A stretch of 64,000 nt of DNA from Phycisphaerales bacterium (GCA_029260495.1 JAJDDD010000016.1:124001-188000), one strand, 5' to 3'; numbered from the stretch's first letter, positions 28,379 through 37,257 are shown. Made by a program: numbers and translations. Notes: generated from the sequence alone by a model not told the origin.

Positions 28379-28642
28379 CGGAGGATCGCCGTGCTTGCAG
28401 CAAAGCCGCGGACCGATGAATCGGGAGGGGATCATGGTCAGGCGAAAAGCCGAGAAAGCTTCCCACCCCACCAAGCCTCATCGAAACCGCAGGGGCTTGC
28501 TTGGGGGTGAACCTCAGGAGCGCCTCGTCCTCGGGGCGCCCTTCAGCTCGTCTTCTTGCAAAAATCCAACATGCGCCAGCGACACGAACCCACCGCCGCT
28601 TCCGCCTGGCGCTTTCAGCCATCCGATCTTGGCCGAAGTCCA
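28379..28642 (-). promoter_or_regulatory. Long 5' leader of rpsB
   Basis: Between the rpsB start and the promoter-like hexamers at 28643-28670 lie about 260 bases with no convincing gene. Reading frames here are short and lack family features. In other bacteria rpsB leaders are autoregulated by S2; whether this one is cannot be told from sequence alone. I see several GC-rich short inverted repeats but no U-tract attenuator. Confidence 0.4.
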
Positions 28643-28670
28643 AGTGTATCACACCCCCACGCTCAGGCAA
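28643..28670 (-). promoter_or_regulatory. Sigma-70-type promoter for rpsB-tsf
   Basis: On the minus strand TTGCCT (28665-28670) is followed by 16 bases and TACACT (28643-28648). The -10 is preceded by TGA, an extended -10. Transcription should begin near 28636. It is the best promoter match upstream of rpsB. Confidence 0.6.
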
Positions 28671-28842
28671 GCCGGACTGTCCATCCCGCCGCCCTGGCCC
28701 TCCAAATAGTCCGTCGGACCCTGTCTCCGAGGAGGGGTCAGAAGGAGGACTGATCAGACGGATCAGCCAGTCACGCCTCACATCTCGATTGGCTGAGGGC
28801 CATCCCGGGCACGCATCGCCCCCGGCGCCAAGCCCGCCCGCA

Positions 28843-28871
28843 TTGCCGCCGAACCCCGCACCGCTTAGACT
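28843..28871 (+). promoter_or_regulatory. Sigma-70-type promoter for tRNA-Pro
   Basis: TTGCCG (28843-28848), 17-base spacer, TAGACT (28866-28871). The predicted start is about 9 bases before the mature tRNA-Pro. Confidence 0.6.
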
Positions 28872-28886
28872 CGCGGACGAATAAGG

Positions 28887-28961
28887 CGGGGCGTAGCGCA
28901 GTTTGGTTAGCGCACTTGACTGGGGGTCAAGAGGTCGCTGGTTCGAATCCAGTCGCCCCGA
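28887..28961 (+). tRNA. tRNA-Pro (anticodon GGG)
   Basis: 75 nt. Acceptor CGGGGCG pairs with CGCCCCG, discriminator A. The anticodon stem CTTGA/TCAAG encloses loop CTGGGGG, with anticodon GGG. T-arm GGTTCGAATCC. CCA is not encoded. Its 3' end is repeated at 29755-29771. Confidence 0.95.
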
Positions 28962-28964
28962 TTC
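28948..28964 (+). repeat. Left att-like repeat inside the 3' end of tRNA-Pro
   Basis: The 17 bases TCCAGTCGCCCCGATTC span the tRNA T-arm end, the acceptor 3' strand and three bases beyond it. They match 29755-29771 at 16 of 17 positions in the same orientation. This is the usual place for integrase attachment sites. Confidence 0.5.
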
Positions 28965-28981
28965 AATGGGCCCGAAAGCCC

Positions 28982-29560
28982 ATGAGGAACGACACCGAGA
29001 TTGGCTGTGCTCCGCAGATGATTCGTTTCACTGCAACACTCTTCCGGCCGAAAGCAACCGACGGCGCGAAAGCCGTCACTTGGACCTTTCTGGCTCTGCC
29101 GAAGAAAGCCAGTGCGAAGCTCCCCTCGCGGGGCTTGGTGTCGGTTGAAGGCGCATTCAACGGCCAGGCCTTTCAAGCCACCCTGCAGCCGGACGGCCAG
29201 GGAGGTCACTGGCTTAAGGTTGACCGAAAGCTGCGTGAAGGCGCGGGCACGGCGGCAGGCGATATCGTGACGGTGGATATCGCGCCCGTGACCGTGGAGC
29301 CGGAACCCACGGTACCGACAGATCTACGCAAAGCCCTCGCCGCCACTCCGAAGGCCAAGGCAGTGTGGTCGGACATCACGCCCCTCGCACGCCGAGATTG
29401 GATCCAATGGATCACCTCCGGCAAGCGGGTCGAGACGCGGACGCTGCGGATCGACAAGGCTTGCGACATGCTTGCCAAAGGGAAGCGACGCCCATGCTGC
29501 TTCGATCGGTCCGGGATGTATGACAAGAGCCTCAGTTGCCCCGTGGCCGATGAGGGGTAG
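28982..29560 (+). CDS. DUF1905 plus YdeI/OmpD-associated (OmdA) domain protein
   Basis: 192 residues from the ATG at 28982; ATG 29018 is an alternative. The first part (F-T-A-T-L-F to V-D-I-A-P) is a DUF1905 beta-barrel-like domain. The second part, with P-x-D-L-R-K-A-L, W-x-x-I-T-P-L-A-R-R-D-W-I-Q-W-I and C-D-M-L-A-K-G-K-R-R-P-C-C, is the YdeI/OmdA domain. The family is sometimes labelled bacteriocin protection, but its biochemical role is unclear. It begins 20 bases after tRNA-Pro and is followed by an att-like copy of that tRNA's 3' end, so it may have arrived by integration. Confidence 0.8.
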   Translation: MRNDTEIGCAPQMIRFTATLFRPKATDGAKAVTWTFLALPKKASAKLPSRGLVSVEGAFNGQAFQATLQPDGQGGHWLKVDRKLREGAGTAAGDIVTVDIAPVTVEPEPTVPTDLRKALAATPKAKAVWSDITPLARRDWIQWITSGKRVETRTLRIDKACDMLAKGKRRPCCFDRSGMYDKSLSCPVADEG

Positions 29561-29959
29561 AACCACACCGTGTGATGAAGAGGGAAACCATGCGGCAAAG
29601 CGGGCATACGGCGGAAGCGATGACACACTGCATCGGCGCTTGATGATTTTTTCCACTTCCTCCGAATCATCCGTTTGAGAACGGCCGACTAGCCCACAAC
29701 CGGCGCACTACCGGTTCCCAACGCCCAACGTCTTCCAAAAAAGTTCAACTTGTGTCCTGTCGCCCCGATTCGACAAATCAAGGCGCAGAGGTAGTTAAAA
29801 AAAGCTTCCTGACTGCCCCGCTCTCCAACTCTTATCAAGAGCGAGCGCCACGTTCGCAAGACCTGCCCCCGCTGGATCAAAGTAGGGGCGCACCGGCGCA
29901 TCCTGCGCCCGGCACGCCCGACGATGAGTTGTATTCATAGTTTGATGCTGGCGCGCCAA
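29561..29959. other. Intergenic stretch with no supported gene
   Basis: About 400 bases between the YdeI-like gene and the NTF2-like gene. Short reading frames on both strands have no recognisable features. The only structure seen is the 17-base copy of the tRNA-Pro 3' end at 29755-29771. Confidence 0.6.
29755..29771 (+). repeat. Right att-like repeat (copy of tRNA-Pro 3' end)
   Basis: TCCTGTCGCCCCGATTC differs from 28948-28964 by one base. It lies 807 bases downstream in direct orientation. There is no integrase between the copies, so this would be a scar or minimal remnant. Confidence 0.5.
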
Positions 29960-30316
29960 TCAGCTTGTGTAGTAGCGCTCGCTCACGACTTTGCCATTCT
30001 TCCAGACGCGGCGGAGGATCTCGTTCCAGAGGATCGGGCCGTCCGGGCCTTCCATGTCAAAGGTCCATTCGTTCAGTGACACATTTCCACCCACAGCCGC
30101 GCTGTGCAGTGTGGCGCCGTTGAAGCTCTTTAGAGTTGCGAAGAACGCCGACAAGTGCTTGTGCTGGGCATTGCGACCGACACGCGGCTCGGCATTGCCC
30201 TCCTGGAAGATGCAATCTTCGTCATAAAATTCCACCAAGGCTTCAAGAATCTTGCCCACTTTGGTCATTTCGTTCAGTTCAGTGTTGAGTGCGCTGATGT
30301 CAGTCTGGGTCTGCAT
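29960..30316 (-). CDS. SnoaL-like / NTF2-fold protein
   Basis: 118 residues from the ATG at 30316, which has AAAGGA about 8 bases upstream. The pattern fits the SnoaL-like NTF2 superfamily: an N-terminal helix, F-Y-D-E-D-C-I-F-Q-E-G, a second helix with L-S-A-F-F-A-T-L-K, then strands W-T-F-D-M-E and I-L-R-R-V-W-K-N-G-K-V-V-S-E-R-Y-Y. These small cone-shaped proteins are often isomerases or ligand binders. No partner is encoded next to it; the substrate is unknown. Confidence 0.8.
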   Translation of the reverse strand: MQTQTDISALNTELNEMTKVGKILEALVEFYDEDCIFQEGNAEPRVGRNAQHKHLSAFFATLKSFNGATLHSAAVGGNVSLNEWTFDMEGPDGPILWNEILRRVWKNGKVVSERYYTS

Positions 30317-30558
30317 GTGTTGGTTCCTTTCTATTTTGATCCAACGTTTTTCTTTGTTCGTCGCGTCTCGCATCAACGAGACGATGCTGCCCATATGACG
30401 CGCACAAGAGGCCACGTCTTACGTCGTGGGATATAAAAAATTAAGAAATCTTGACCGGGTGATGCATTATGGTCATCCGCTCCCTCAGCGCGGACGCAAC
30501 TCCGCAGCCTGACATGCGCGAACTATCATAGCTATTCGTTATTGGGTGGGCATCCCGG

Positions 30559-30792
30559 CTATTCTGGCGCAAGCGCGCGAACAAGCGCCTGGTATTCTTC
30601 CAGGCATTCCGGACATACCTTGAGATGTTGTGCGACTGCATCAAGCTCAGGCGGCAGCGTCTTACTGGCCTCGGCGATCTCCAAATAGGCCGACACACAG
30701 CTAAGAACTGCTTCGCAGTCAATTTCTTCCGCCGCTGTCTCGGCGAGCTGCTCAGCGAGGATCACAAGTTGTTCGCGAGTCGGTTCCATCAC
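30559..30792 (-). CDS. Small zinc-finger anti-sigma candidate (zf-HC2 type)
   Basis: 77 residues. The pattern C26-...-H56-x3-C60-x2-C63, with the motif A-Q-H-L-K-V-C-P-E-C, matches the zf-HC2 fold of zinc-binding anti-sigma factors. There is no transmembrane helix and no sensor domain, so it would be a soluble regulator. Its start overlaps the stop of the ECF sigma gene (ATGA, 30789-30792), the classic sigma/anti-sigma arrangement. Role inferred from fold and context. Confidence 0.8.
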   Translation of the reverse strand: MMEPTREQLVILAEQLAETAAEEIDCEAVLSCVSAYLEIAEASKTLPPELDAVAQHLKVCPECLEEYQALVRALAPE

Positions 30793-31448
30793 CTGTTAGA
30801 CGCCTCATGCAGGATTGACCTTACGTCCGGTTCTGAGAAACCATTTTCTTGCAGCGACGCTCTGAGCCGGAGTCGGGCATCGTGGTGGAGCTTGTACAGG
30901 GCGTTGGGGTTGGTGTTGAGTTGTTCCGCCAAGACGTCAGTCGGCATGCCGGCAAGCTCCCCGAGCACCGCAGCACGCTGGCGAGGAGTCAGATCACGGG
31001 CGATCGCCTCGCGCAGAGCGCCCAGTAGGTCAGTCCGGCATGTCGAAGCCATCTGCCCCGTTGGGGAGGTGTGCTTGGAGGGCAGCTGGGCAGAACTGGA
31101 GAGACCCAGATCCTCGAGTGATCGCACTCCCCAGCGCCGCCGCCGAAGCGCTGTGTACACCACACGGATGGCGATCGCCATCGCCCATGTCGTGAAACGG
31201 CTGTCGCCGCGAAATCCGTCGAGCTTTGTCGTGATGCGAAGCATCGCTTCCTGCGTAAGGTCTTCCAGTGTGGCGTCATCAAGGTCCGCCTGCTTCGCGA
31301 AGGCTCGTCCGAGGCCACGCCTGATGTAGAGTCTCAACTCCTCTTGCGCCTCTAAATTGTCTGGACGGTTGTGTCGCAGATGAGCGACCCAATCCTCATT
31401 GGTTCGACGACCGTCGCCAGCCATTGCATGGGCGCTTGCGCAGCTCAT
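30789..31448 (-). CDS. ECF-type RNA polymerase sigma factor
   Basis: 219 residues. Region 2: L-E-D-L-T-Q-E-A-M-L-R-I, F-R-G-D-S-R-F-T-T-W-A-M-A-I-A. Region 4: L-T-P-R-Q-R-A-A-V-L-G-E and a helix-turn-helix with T-D-V-L-A-E-Q-L-N-T-N-P-N-A-L-Y-K-L. A linker of about 50 residues separates them. The start could be ATG 31448 or ATG 31424; neither has a clear Shine-Dalgarno sequence. It overlaps the zinc-finger gene, its likely inhibitor. Confidence 0.88.
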   Translation of the reverse strand: MSCASAHAMAGDGRRTNEDWVAHLRHNRPDNLEAQEELRLYIRRGLGRAFAKQADLDDATLEDLTQEAMLRITTKLDGFRGDSRFTTWAMAIAIRVVYTALRRRRWGVRSLEDLGLSSSAQLPSKHTSPTGQMASTCRTDLLGALREAIARDLTPRQRAAVLGELAGMPTDVLAEQLNTNPNALYKLHHDARLRLRASLQENGFSEPDVRSILHEASNR

Positions 31449-31579
31449 CCACCAATCCTACTCAGTGTTTGATCTGGACGAAACTAAGTGGTTCCCTACG
31501 AGCTTGCATGTGAAGAGCCTTGCGGCAGGGGAATCTCCGTTTGATCCGTATCGCAACAATCAATCGCGTGCTGAAACGC

Positions 31580-33607
31580 TTATGCCGGGCTTGGCATGAC
31601 CCCGGTTTCCGGCCCGCGGTCGTCGCGCGGCGCCGACTTGGCCGGTGGAGCTGCGGGCGCCTTTTTGCTTTTGGCTGCTTCTGCAGCGAGAAGATCGCTC
31701 ACAGTCGGCTTGTCGAGTTCTTCGCCGCGCATGAGTTTTTGCACTTCGTCGGCGCTCAGCGTTTCGTGTTTCAGAAGCGCCTGGGCGACGGCTTCGATTT
31801 TTTCCCAGTTGTCGCGGAGGACCGATTCAGCCTCAGTGTACGCTTCATCTGCAAAGCGTTTGATTTCTTCGTCAATGATGTGCGCAGTTTCGTCAGAGTA
31901 TTCACGCTCGGGGACGTAGCCATCATTGTCGTCACGGCCGGCGTAGCGCACGAAGCCGAGTTTGTCGCTCATACCCCATTCCAGCACCATCGTGCGGCCG
32001 ATCTGCGTCACCTGGGCGATGTCGGCTGAAGCCCCGGAGGAAACCTCCCCGGTCTTGATTTGTTCAGCAATGCGTCCGCCGCACGCGACGCGCATCATGG
32101 ACTTGAGCCACTTCAAACCGAACCCATAGCGATCCTTTTCCGGGAGGGACATCGAAGCCCCGCCATACTCGCCGCGCGGAATAATGGTGACCTTGTGCAG
32201 CGGGTCCGTGTTCGGAAGAAGAACCTGCAGGACAGCGTGCCCAGCTTCGTGGTACGCGGTCGCGACGCGCTCCTCCTCTTCGACAACGCGGCTCTTGCGC
32301 TGGCGCCCGAACTTGATCTTATCGCGTGCTTCCTCAAGATCTTCGTGCTCGACGAAGTCTTTATCTGCCATGGTCGCGATGATGGCCGATTCATTAATGA
32401 TCGCAGCGAGGTCGGCGCCGGAAAACATGGGTGTGCCGCGCGCGACCTTTTCGAGATCAACATCAGGGCCGAGCTTCACCTTCTTCGCATGCACGCGCAG
32501 AATTTCCATGCGCCCCTTGACGTCCGGGAGCGGGACAGTCACCTGGCGATCGAAACGACCCGGGCGAATGAGCGCAGGATCAAGCACATCCGGGCGATTG
32601 GTCGCAGCAATGACGATGATCTGATCGGAAGTCTCAAAGCCGTCCATCTCGACGAGAATTGCATTGAGCGTTTGCTCGCGCTCGTCATGACCGCCTGTCG
32701 TAAAGCCGCCCGAGCGACGGCGCCCGACAGCGTCAATTTCATCGAGAAAGATAATGCAGGGAGAGTTTTCCTTGGCCTGCTTGAAGAGATCACGAACGCG
32801 GCTGGCGCCAACGCCCACAAACATCTCAACGAAGTCAGACCCCGAGATAGAAAAGAAGGGAACGTCCGCCTCGCCAGCGATCGCTTTGGCGAGCAGAGTC
32901 TTGCCGCATCCGGGAGGGCCGCCGAGCAAAACGCCGCGAGGGATTCGTCCGCCGAGCTTGGTGAACTTCTTGGGATTCTTCAGGAATGCGATAATTTCCT
33001 GAAGCTCCTCCTTGGCTTCATCGACGCCGGCGACGTCGGAAAACGTGATGCCGGTGGTCGACTTCGCCATCAAGCGGTGTCGCGAGCGGCCGAAGTTTCC
33101 GAGCATGCCTCCGCCCGCGGACATACCACGCAAACCGCGCAGGATGAATATCCAAACGACAATGACGACGATGATCAAAAGTGTGTAGGGATGGAGGATG
33201 TAGCGCCACAGCGGGGGAGACGCTTCGTCGTGTAGGGCGCCATCGGTGAGTTTGTCGAGCTTGGAGATGTAGAACTCGTTGTGGGCGGGCGTGATCTTAA
33301 GCCGGACGATCGTTTCAGGGCCGTCAACGCCGGCGATGCGCGTCGCGATGATCGCGTCCTGCTTGAGGACGATGGAATCGGGCTTGAGATCGCCGTTGTT
33401 GTACAGCGCTTCAAACTCAGCCCAGTTGTCGAGCTTGACGCCGTTGGCGCCGACCTGGCTGAAGACGAGTGCGAGGGCGCCAATGAGGATGAAGACGATG
33501 AGCCAGCCAAACATCCCGCGATTGGGAGTGCGCGCAGGTGCGGAGGCGCCATCACCGGTCTTGGGGGAGCGTTCAGGAGATTGCGGGTCTTGGGGCTGGT
33601 CGGACAT
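31580..33607 (-). CDS. ftsH: ATP-dependent zinc metalloprotease FtsH
   Basis: A membrane-bound AAA protease that degrades damaged membrane proteins and unstable regulators. 675 residues. A 30-residue polar N-terminus precedes TM1 (about 32-50); a periplasmic segment lies between it and TM2 (about 139-157). Walker A G-P-P-G-C-G-K-T (230-237), Walker B I-I-F-L-D-E-I-D (285-292), second region of homology A-T-N-R-P-D and R-P-G-R-F-D-R, and zinc site H-E-A-G-H (453-457). A Pro/Ala/Lys-rich tail follows the protease. It appears to be transcribed alone. Confidence 0.97.
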   Translation of the reverse strand: MSDQPQDPQSPERSPKTGDGASAPARTPNRGMFGWLIVFILIGALALVFSQVGANGVKLDNWAEFEALYNNGDLKPDSIVLKQDAIIATRIAGVDGPETIVRLKITPAHNEFYISKLDKLTDGALHDEASPPLWRYILHPYTLLIIVVIVVWIFILRGLRGMSAGGGMLGNFGRSRHRLMAKSTTGITFSDVAGVDEAKEELQEIIAFLKNPKKFTKLGGRIPRGVLLGGPPGCGKTLLAKAIAGEADVPFFSISGSDFVEMFVGVGASRVRDLFKQAKENSPCIIFLDEIDAVGRRRSGGFTTGGHDEREQTLNAILVEMDGFETSDQIIVIAATNRPDVLDPALIRPGRFDRQVTVPLPDVKGRMEILRVHAKKVKLGPDVDLEKVARGTPMFSGADLAAIINESAIIATMADKDFVEHEDLEEARDKIKFGRQRKSRVVEEEERVATAYHEAGHAVLQVLLPNTDPLHKVTIIPRGEYGGASMSLPEKDRYGFGLKWLKSMMRVACGGRIAEQIKTGEVSSGASADIAQVTQIGRTMVLEWGMSDKLGFVRYAGRDDNDGYVPEREYSDETAHIIDEEIKRFADEAYTEAESVLRDNWEKIEAVAQALLKHETLSADEVQKLMRGEELDKPTVSDLLAAEAAKSKKAPAAPPAKSAPRDDRGPETGVMPSPA

Positions 33608-33768
33608 GAAGAATCCTGGGAATCAATATAGAAAGGGACTTGGTGGTCAGTTGCTCAAGATCGGCTCGTTGGCGGTGTGAAGTAAGAGGGCGAGCGAAGG
33701 CAGGAAGCAAGTAGAGGATAGGCGGGTGGATGGCAGGCTGTGGGCCAGCCGTGCTGAGAGCCGGGAAC

Positions 33769-34299
33769 TCACCATTCCGAGCGAAGCTCCGCGACGATCG
33801 CCCGCGCGAGATCCTCGATGGTGCCCTGCTCAGCAACCTCAATCCGCTCGCCGACGCCGAGCGCGGGAATAAAAGCGCCGGCGCCTGTAAAGCGTCTGCG
33901 GGCGACGAGCGTCTGCCCGGTGCGGTTGTCCGTCCAGGTGAAATCGACGGTGAGTTGCATGGCGAGTTCCTGAACCAGGCCCGAGTCGTCGTTGGTGGAG
34001 AGATCGCGCAAACGGGTGTCGCGCACAACCCCCGAGAGGGCGGTGTGGGCCCGGTCAGCCGGGGCGACGATCCATGGCGTCGAGCGATTGATCTCCTTTG
34101 CGATTGCTTCAGTCAGCCGGACTCCGACGGCGCGATGGAACGTTTCATTATCGAAAACAGGAACGGAGACGGTGCGGATGCTCTCGTTGTAGGGAGAAGC
34201 GAAGGAGTAGCCCTGATTTGGGCTCGACGCGCAGCCTGTTGGCATCGCCGCAGTAAAGGAAAGGGCAGCAAACAGAGTGACGGCGGCGGGGCGGATCAT
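33769..34299 (-). CDS. LptE-like outer-membrane lipoprotein
   Basis: 176 residues. An N-terminal hydrophobic signal ends P-T-G-C-A-S, with Cys23 as the likely lipidated residue. The body has V-S-V-P-V-F-D-N-E-T-F-H, V-x-L-T-E-A-I-A-K-E-I, a beta strand L-S-G-V-V, and a C-terminal helix I-V-A-E-L-R-S. This is the layout of LptE/RlpB-type proteins, which work with LptD in lipopolysaccharide insertion. Its start overlaps the stop of the BamD-like gene by 4 bases (ATGA), so the two are co-translated. Family call is moderately sure. Confidence 0.75.
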   Translation of the reverse strand: MIRPAAVTLFAALSFTAAMPTGCASSPNQGYSFASPYNESIRTVSVPVFDNETFHRAVGVRLTEAIAKEINRSTPWIVAPADRAHTALSGVVRDTRLRDLSTNDDSGLVQELAMQLTVDFTWTDNRTGQTLVARRRFTGAGAFIPALGVGERIEVAEQGTIEDLARAIVAELRSEW

Positions 34300-35363
34300 T
34301 GCTCAACAGCCTCACTAGTTGAATCAGCATCGGTGTCTGCTTCTGAAACAGGTTGAGCCGCAGCCGTTTCTGGGGTCGCTGGGAGATCGGCGCTGTCAGC
34401 CGCAAGCCAGCCATTCTGGGTGAGAATGTCGATCGCGCGCGCAGCCGCTTGCGTGGTGGGATGCTGCCGAACAAGGCGGCGAAGCGTCAGCCGCGCACTG
34501 GGCCCGTCGCCACGGTCGAGATACCAAAGGGCAGCTTCGAGTTTTTCGGCGCCGAGAGCTTCCTTGATTTGTTCACTCCACTCCTGCATTTCAAGTCGTT
34601 GTGCGTCCGCAGGATAGGCTCGCTCGAATCCGGAGATTTGCTCGCGGGCGTTCAGAAGTGATGAAGCGTCATACTCCGGGCCGTGATAAAGGCCGATATT
34701 TGCGAAGATGCGACCCGCGAAGGCTTTGGATTGATTCGAGCCCCCTGGGAAGTTGAGAAGGTAGAGGTCGTAGCCGATGCGCGCCATCGGCATGTCGCGG
34801 TGATCGAAGTAGTAGTCAGCAAGCTCGATCGCGGCTTGTTCGGCCAAGGCGCTTCCAGGCATGCGTTCCTGCGCACGGATCAAAAGCTCGATGCCCTCGT
34901 CACGAGCGCTGAAAAGGCGCAGGCCGAATAATTTTTTGCGCATCCCGCCAAGATAAAGACGGGCGATATCCATCTCGCGCTCAACCGAAAGAGGAAACTC
35001 CTCGCTCTGAGCAAACTGGCGTGCGATCGCCTCATAGTCATACAGAGCTTTGAACTCTTCGCCGAGGGCAACACGGGCGTCGCCGCGAGCAAGCAGGGCA
35101 GCAGATACCCAGGGATTATTGGTGGAGGCGTTGCGCTCGAGCCACGGTGTCAGGATGGCGGCGGCTTGGCCCGGACGGTCGTCAGCCAGATACGCGCGGG
35201 CCTTGGCGATCAGCGCTTCGTCGGAGCCGGGCTCGGGGGCCTGCGTCTGGACCCAGCCCGCTTCCGGGTCCAGTTCGTATTCGGTGGACTGGGCGTCAGC
35301 AGGCGCCAGTGCGAAGAGTGCCATCAGCGAAAGTGTTGTGGGCCAGGCGTCCATGCGTGCCAA
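34296..35363 (-). CDS. BamD-like tetratricopeptide repeat protein
   Basis: 355 residues. A short signal-like N-terminus ends A-D-A-Q-S. TPR-like helices run from about 50 to 310: A-K-A-R-A-Y-L-A-D-D-R-P-G-Q-A-A, Y-D-Y-E-A-I-A-R-Q-F, A-I-E-L-A-D-Y-Y-F-D, and G-Y-D-L-Y-L-L-N-F-P. This pattern resembles BamD/YfiO outer-membrane assembly factors. There is no lipobox Cys, unlike classical BamD. The tail is Ala/Asp/Glu-rich. Overlap with the LptE-like gene supports an envelope role. Confidence 0.72.
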   Translation of the reverse strand: MARMDAWPTTLSLMALFALAPADAQSTEYELDPEAGWVQTQAPEPGSDEALIAKARAYLADDRPGQAAAILTPWLERNASTNNPWVSAALLARGDARVALGEEFKALYDYEAIARQFAQSEEFPLSVEREMDIARLYLGGMRKKLFGLRLFSARDEGIELLIRAQERMPGSALAEQAAIELADYYFDHRDMPMARIGYDLYLLNFPGGSNQSKAFAGRIFANIGLYHGPEYDASSLLNAREQISGFERAYPADAQRLEMQEWSEQIKEALGAEKLEAALWYLDRGDGPSARLTLRRLVRQHPTTQAAARAIDILTQNGWLAADSADLPATPETAAAQPVSEADTDADSTSEAVEQ

Positions 35364-35433
35364 CAGGATACCGTTGTGACGGCGTGGAGGGCGAGAAGGC
35401 CGCCACCCCGGGGCGTTCGCTCGGGTGATTCCT

Positions 35434-37113
35434 ATGATGTCCAGCGCGATGGCGACGAACCCAGCTCAATCCGATTTGGAGTTTCACGCGAGGCACGGGG
35501 ACCAGGTGGTCCGATTGGATCTGGCCGGAAAGACACGGGTTTCGATCGGGCGCCGATCGGATAACGATCTGGAGCTGCCCGGTGATGAACGCGTGTCCCG
35601 GCTGCACGCAAAGGCCCGGCTCTCCGCTGGAAGGTGGCTTCTCTCGGACCCGGGAAGTAAGCACGGGACATGGCTCAACGGAATTCGGTTGTCGCCAGAG
35701 CGTGAGGCCCCGCTGCGCCCCGGCGATGTCATCGTCATCTCGCCGTGGACGGTGCAGGTGACGGATCCGAATAGTCACGAGACGGCTTCGGTGCTGCTTT
35801 CGAAACTGACTGAGGATTCAACGGACGGGACCGTGGTCTCGCGCGTGGCGCCGGAGAAGGAGCAATCGCTGGCGCAGCGCAGGCTCCAGTTGCTGCTCGA
35901 TTGCGCCTTAGCGATTCATGCAGCCTCAGACGAGGCCGAGCTGGCCGAGCGATTGGTTGAGGCAGCGGGGAAGGGATCGGGGTTTGCAAACGCCGCGGTG
36001 ATTCGTCAGGTCGGTGAAGCGGGGGATGTGGAAGTCCTCGCTCATCGAGGCGATATGGTGGACGAGCGTGGGAACTTGCAGGCGAGCGGAACGCTGATTG
36101 AGCGCGCGTCGGCGGGCGAGCCTGTGCGCCTGACCCGACAGACCATGCCGACCGAGCAGGCGGTCAGCGTCATGCAACTTTCGATTGATGAAGCGTTGTG
36201 CGTGCCGATGATGTTTGGACAGAGTGTCGGGGCGTTCCTTTATCTCGACAATCGCGGCGGGAGCGCGAGGAACGCGGTCGCTCCGGATGCTGCCTCATTT
36301 GCAACGGGCGTCGCGCGCATCGGCGCGATGGCGATGGAGAGCTTGCGCCGGCTGGATATGGCCGTGCGCTATGCAGAGCTGGATGCCGAGTTGAGCGCGG
36401 GCGCTGAGGCCCAGCGATGGATCATGCCGCGCGGCGCCGTGGCGCTTGGCGCGATGAAGTGCGTGGGATGCAGCCGGCCGGGACGGCAGTTGGGCGGCGA
36501 TTTCTTCGACATACTGCAGCTTGATAATCGACGCCTGGCAGTGGCGCTGGGAGATGTTTCCGGCAAGGGGGCGCCTGCGAGCGTGCTGATGACTGCGGCC
36601 CAGGGCTATCTGCATGCTGCGTTGAGATCACATGGAGATGCGGGGCGGGCTGTGACAGACCTGAACCGGTTTATTGGGCCTCGCAAACCTGAGAATAAGT
36701 TTCTGACACTCTGGCTCGGTGTGTTTGATATCGAAGCGGGTGAACTGCGGTATGTGGACGCTGGTCATGGGCACGCCGTTTTGCGCGAGTCCGTTGGAAG
36801 CATCGAGCAATTGCGCGAAGGCGACGGTATTCTTGTGGGCGTCGATGCGAAGTTTGAATATCAGGCCGTCAAGAAGCAGCTCACGCCGGGCGCCCTGGCG
36901 GTGATTGTCAGCGATGGTCTGGTCGAGCAGCCCGGAGCGCCGGGCGGGACCGATGTCTTGAATCAGTTCGGGATGGAGGGTCTTGAAGGTCAGCTTCTCG
37001 AACCCGCCGCCGACCTGAACCAGTTTATCGAGGACATTTTCAACGCCGTGGAGGGGCACGCGGGAACGCCAGCGCTCGCCGACGACGCGACCGCAGTTGT
37101 TGTGCGGTGCTGA
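35434..37113 (+). CDS. FHA-GAF-SpoIIE (PP2C-type) serine phosphatase
   Basis: 559 residues from the ATG at 35434; GTG 35425 and ATG 35449 are possible. Domains in order: FHA (about 15-100, with I-G-R-R-S-D-N-D-L, S-R-L-H-A, G-S-K-H-G-T-W-L-N-G), which binds phosphothreonine; a GAF domain (about 150-310); and a SpoIIE/PP2C domain (about 340-555) with G-G-D-F-F-D, G-D-V-S-G-K-G-A-P-A, D-A-G-H and a final D-D-A-T. Such enzymes usually dephosphorylate an anti-sigma antagonist in partner-switching systems. No STAS or anti-sigma kinase gene is adjacent. Confidence 0.92.
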   Translation: MMSSAMATNPAQSDLEFHARHGDQVVRLDLAGKTRVSIGRRSDNDLELPGDERVSRLHAKARLSAGRWLLSDPGSKHGTWLNGIRLSPEREAPLRPGDVIVISPWTVQVTDPNSHETASVLLSKLTEDSTDGTVVSRVAPEKEQSLAQRRLQLLLDCALAIHAASDEAELAERLVEAAGKGSGFANAAVIRQVGEAGDVEVLAHRGDMVDERGNLQASGTLIERASAGEPVRLTRQTMPTEQAVSVMQLSIDEALCVPMMFGQSVGAFLYLDNRGGSARNAVAPDAASFATGVARIGAMAMESLRRLDMAVRYAELDAELSAGAEAQRWIMPRGAVALGAMKCVGCSRPGRQLGGDFFDILQLDNRRLAVALGDVSGKGAPASVLMTAAQGYLHAALRSHGDAGRAVTDLNRFIGPRKPENKFLTLWLGVFDIEAGELRYVDAGHGHAVLRESVGSIEQLREGDGILVGVDAKFEYQAVKKQLTPGALAVIVSDGLVEQPGAPGGTDVLNQFGMEGLEGQLLEPAADLNQFIEDIFNAVEGHAGTPALADDATAVVVRC

Positions 37114-37137
37114 GGTTGCGAACAAGGAGACGTGCGC

Positions 37138-37173
37138 AAAAAAGCGCCGCCGAACTGGGTGTTCCGGCGGCGC
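37138..37173 (-). terminator. Rho-independent terminator of the beta-propeller cytochrome gene
   Basis: On the minus strand the 9-bp stem GCGCCGCCG / CGGCGGCGC (37165-37173 with 37144-37152) encloses a 12-base loop. Six T residues follow (A residues 37138-37143 on the plus strand). It lies 84 bases after the 37258 stop. Confidence 0.9.
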
Positions 37174-37257
37174 CTTGCGGTGACGAAGGGAATAGTTTCC
37201 GAGCTTCATCACGCTGCGATGTTTCGCGACGCTCAAGGAGACGTCACGTTGCGGCCG

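Noticed and set aside
28359-28781. 140-residue minus-strand frame over the rpsB leader
   Set aside because: It is out of frame with rpsB, lacks any family pattern, and covers the promoter-like sequence.
28982-29560. YdeI/OmdA gene as a defence gene (bacteriocin protection)
   Set aside because: The label is a family name only. Nothing nearby (toxin, restriction or CRISPR) supports a defence role.
32060-33235. 391-residue open frame on the plus strand inside ftsH
   Set aside because: It is exactly opposite a well-conserved FtsH gene and has no domain features. Long antisense frames are expected in GC-rich DNA.
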